DNA of 15,502 nucleotides, taken from positions 1 through 15,502 of the forward strand of contig CAZXYF010000064.1 in NCBI GenBank assembly GCA_964644705.1, given 5' to 3'. The notes under the pieces were generated by a model that worked only from the letters and a program-made list of their open reading frames with translations, did not search any database and was not told the DNA's origin. How positions within the stretch are numbered: position 1 is the first letter of the stretch; the number at the start of each line of letters is the position of its first letter. Of the stretch, positions 15,355-15,502 are shown piece after piece. Both the position numbers and the translations under genes were made by a program. The DNA is from CAZXYF01 sp964644705 (lineage in GTDB: Bacteria > Planctomycetota > Brocadiia > SM23-32).

Positions 15355-15383
15355 AGTATGAGTTCTGGACCCCATTCTGTCAA
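15355..15383 (-). promoter_or_regulatory. Predicted sigma70-like promoter for the zinc-ribbon gene
   Basis: On the minus strand, TTGACA (15383-15378, a perfect -35) is followed after exactly 17 bases by CATACT (15360-15355, 4 of 6 matches to TATAAT). Transcription would start near 15348 and leave a leader of about 120 bases before the ATG at 15225. Found by eye only. Confidence 0.45.
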
Positions 15384-15437
15384 CCCATTTTTTGTGGTGG
15401 AGTATGATGGAGGGGGGTATCAGTTAAACGGTTGTGT

Positions 15438-15470
15438 ATAAGAGTTCGTTCTAAGGTCTTCAACTCTTAT
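15438..15470. repeat. Perfect 9-bp inverted repeat
   Basis: ATAAGAGTT at 15438-15446 pairs with AACTCTTAT at 15462-15470, with 15 bases between. It lies about 55 bases upstream of the -35 box of the predicted minus-strand promoter, so an operator is possible. There is no T-run on either side, so an intrinsic terminator is unlikely. The rest of 15226-15502 shows no convincing gene. Confidence 0.4.
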
Positions 15471-15502
15471 CTTGCTGTATCGTATAGTCAGAATCCCCCG
15501 CG

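Overview
The window reads as chromosomal DNA of a moderately GC-rich, Gram-negative, probably marine or anaerobic bacterium of the PVC group (Kiritimatiellota, Lentisphaerota, Verrucomicrobiota or Planctomycetota). This is inference: a formylglycine sulfatase beside a PfkB sugar kinase, and very large secreted PQQ-like beta-propeller proteins with helical repeats, are typical of those genomes. No rRNA, tRNA, CRISPR array, transposase or phage gene was found.

Layout. Bases 1-83 hold the last codons of a gene entering from the left. Bases 84-727 contain no intact gene: there is a 30-bp direct repeat in two copies around a long imperfect inverted repeat, then a decayed, frameshifted coding remnant whose stop overlaps the next start. 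A cytoplasmic-looking type I sulfatase (720-2234) and a PfkB-family carbohydrate kinase (2331-3287) follow on the plus strand. Together they suggest desulfation and phosphorylation of a sugar inside the cell. Bases 3288-3895 are an apparently non-coding gap with AT-rich inverted repeats.

The centre is dominated by two adjacent giant paralogs, 3896-9073 (about 1725 aa) and 9136-13569 (about 1477 aa). Each has an N-terminal export signal, an alpha-helical TPR-like region, a PQQ/quinoprotein-like beta-propeller, a second helical region and a second propeller. The first also carries a concanavalin-like beta-sandwich that the second lacks, and the second keeps a short possible scar of it. This tandem pair is the most unusual part of the window.

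The right end is on the minus strand and converges on the giant genes. A zinc-ribbon, four-helix membrane protein (15225-14701) is followed by the nickel-insertion genes hypA (14607-14260) and hypB (14273-13629), whose reading frames overlap. A good sigma70-like promoter lies upstream of the membrane-protein gene and could serve all three. No hydrogenase or urease structural gene is visible here, so the target of HypA/HypB lies elsewhere.
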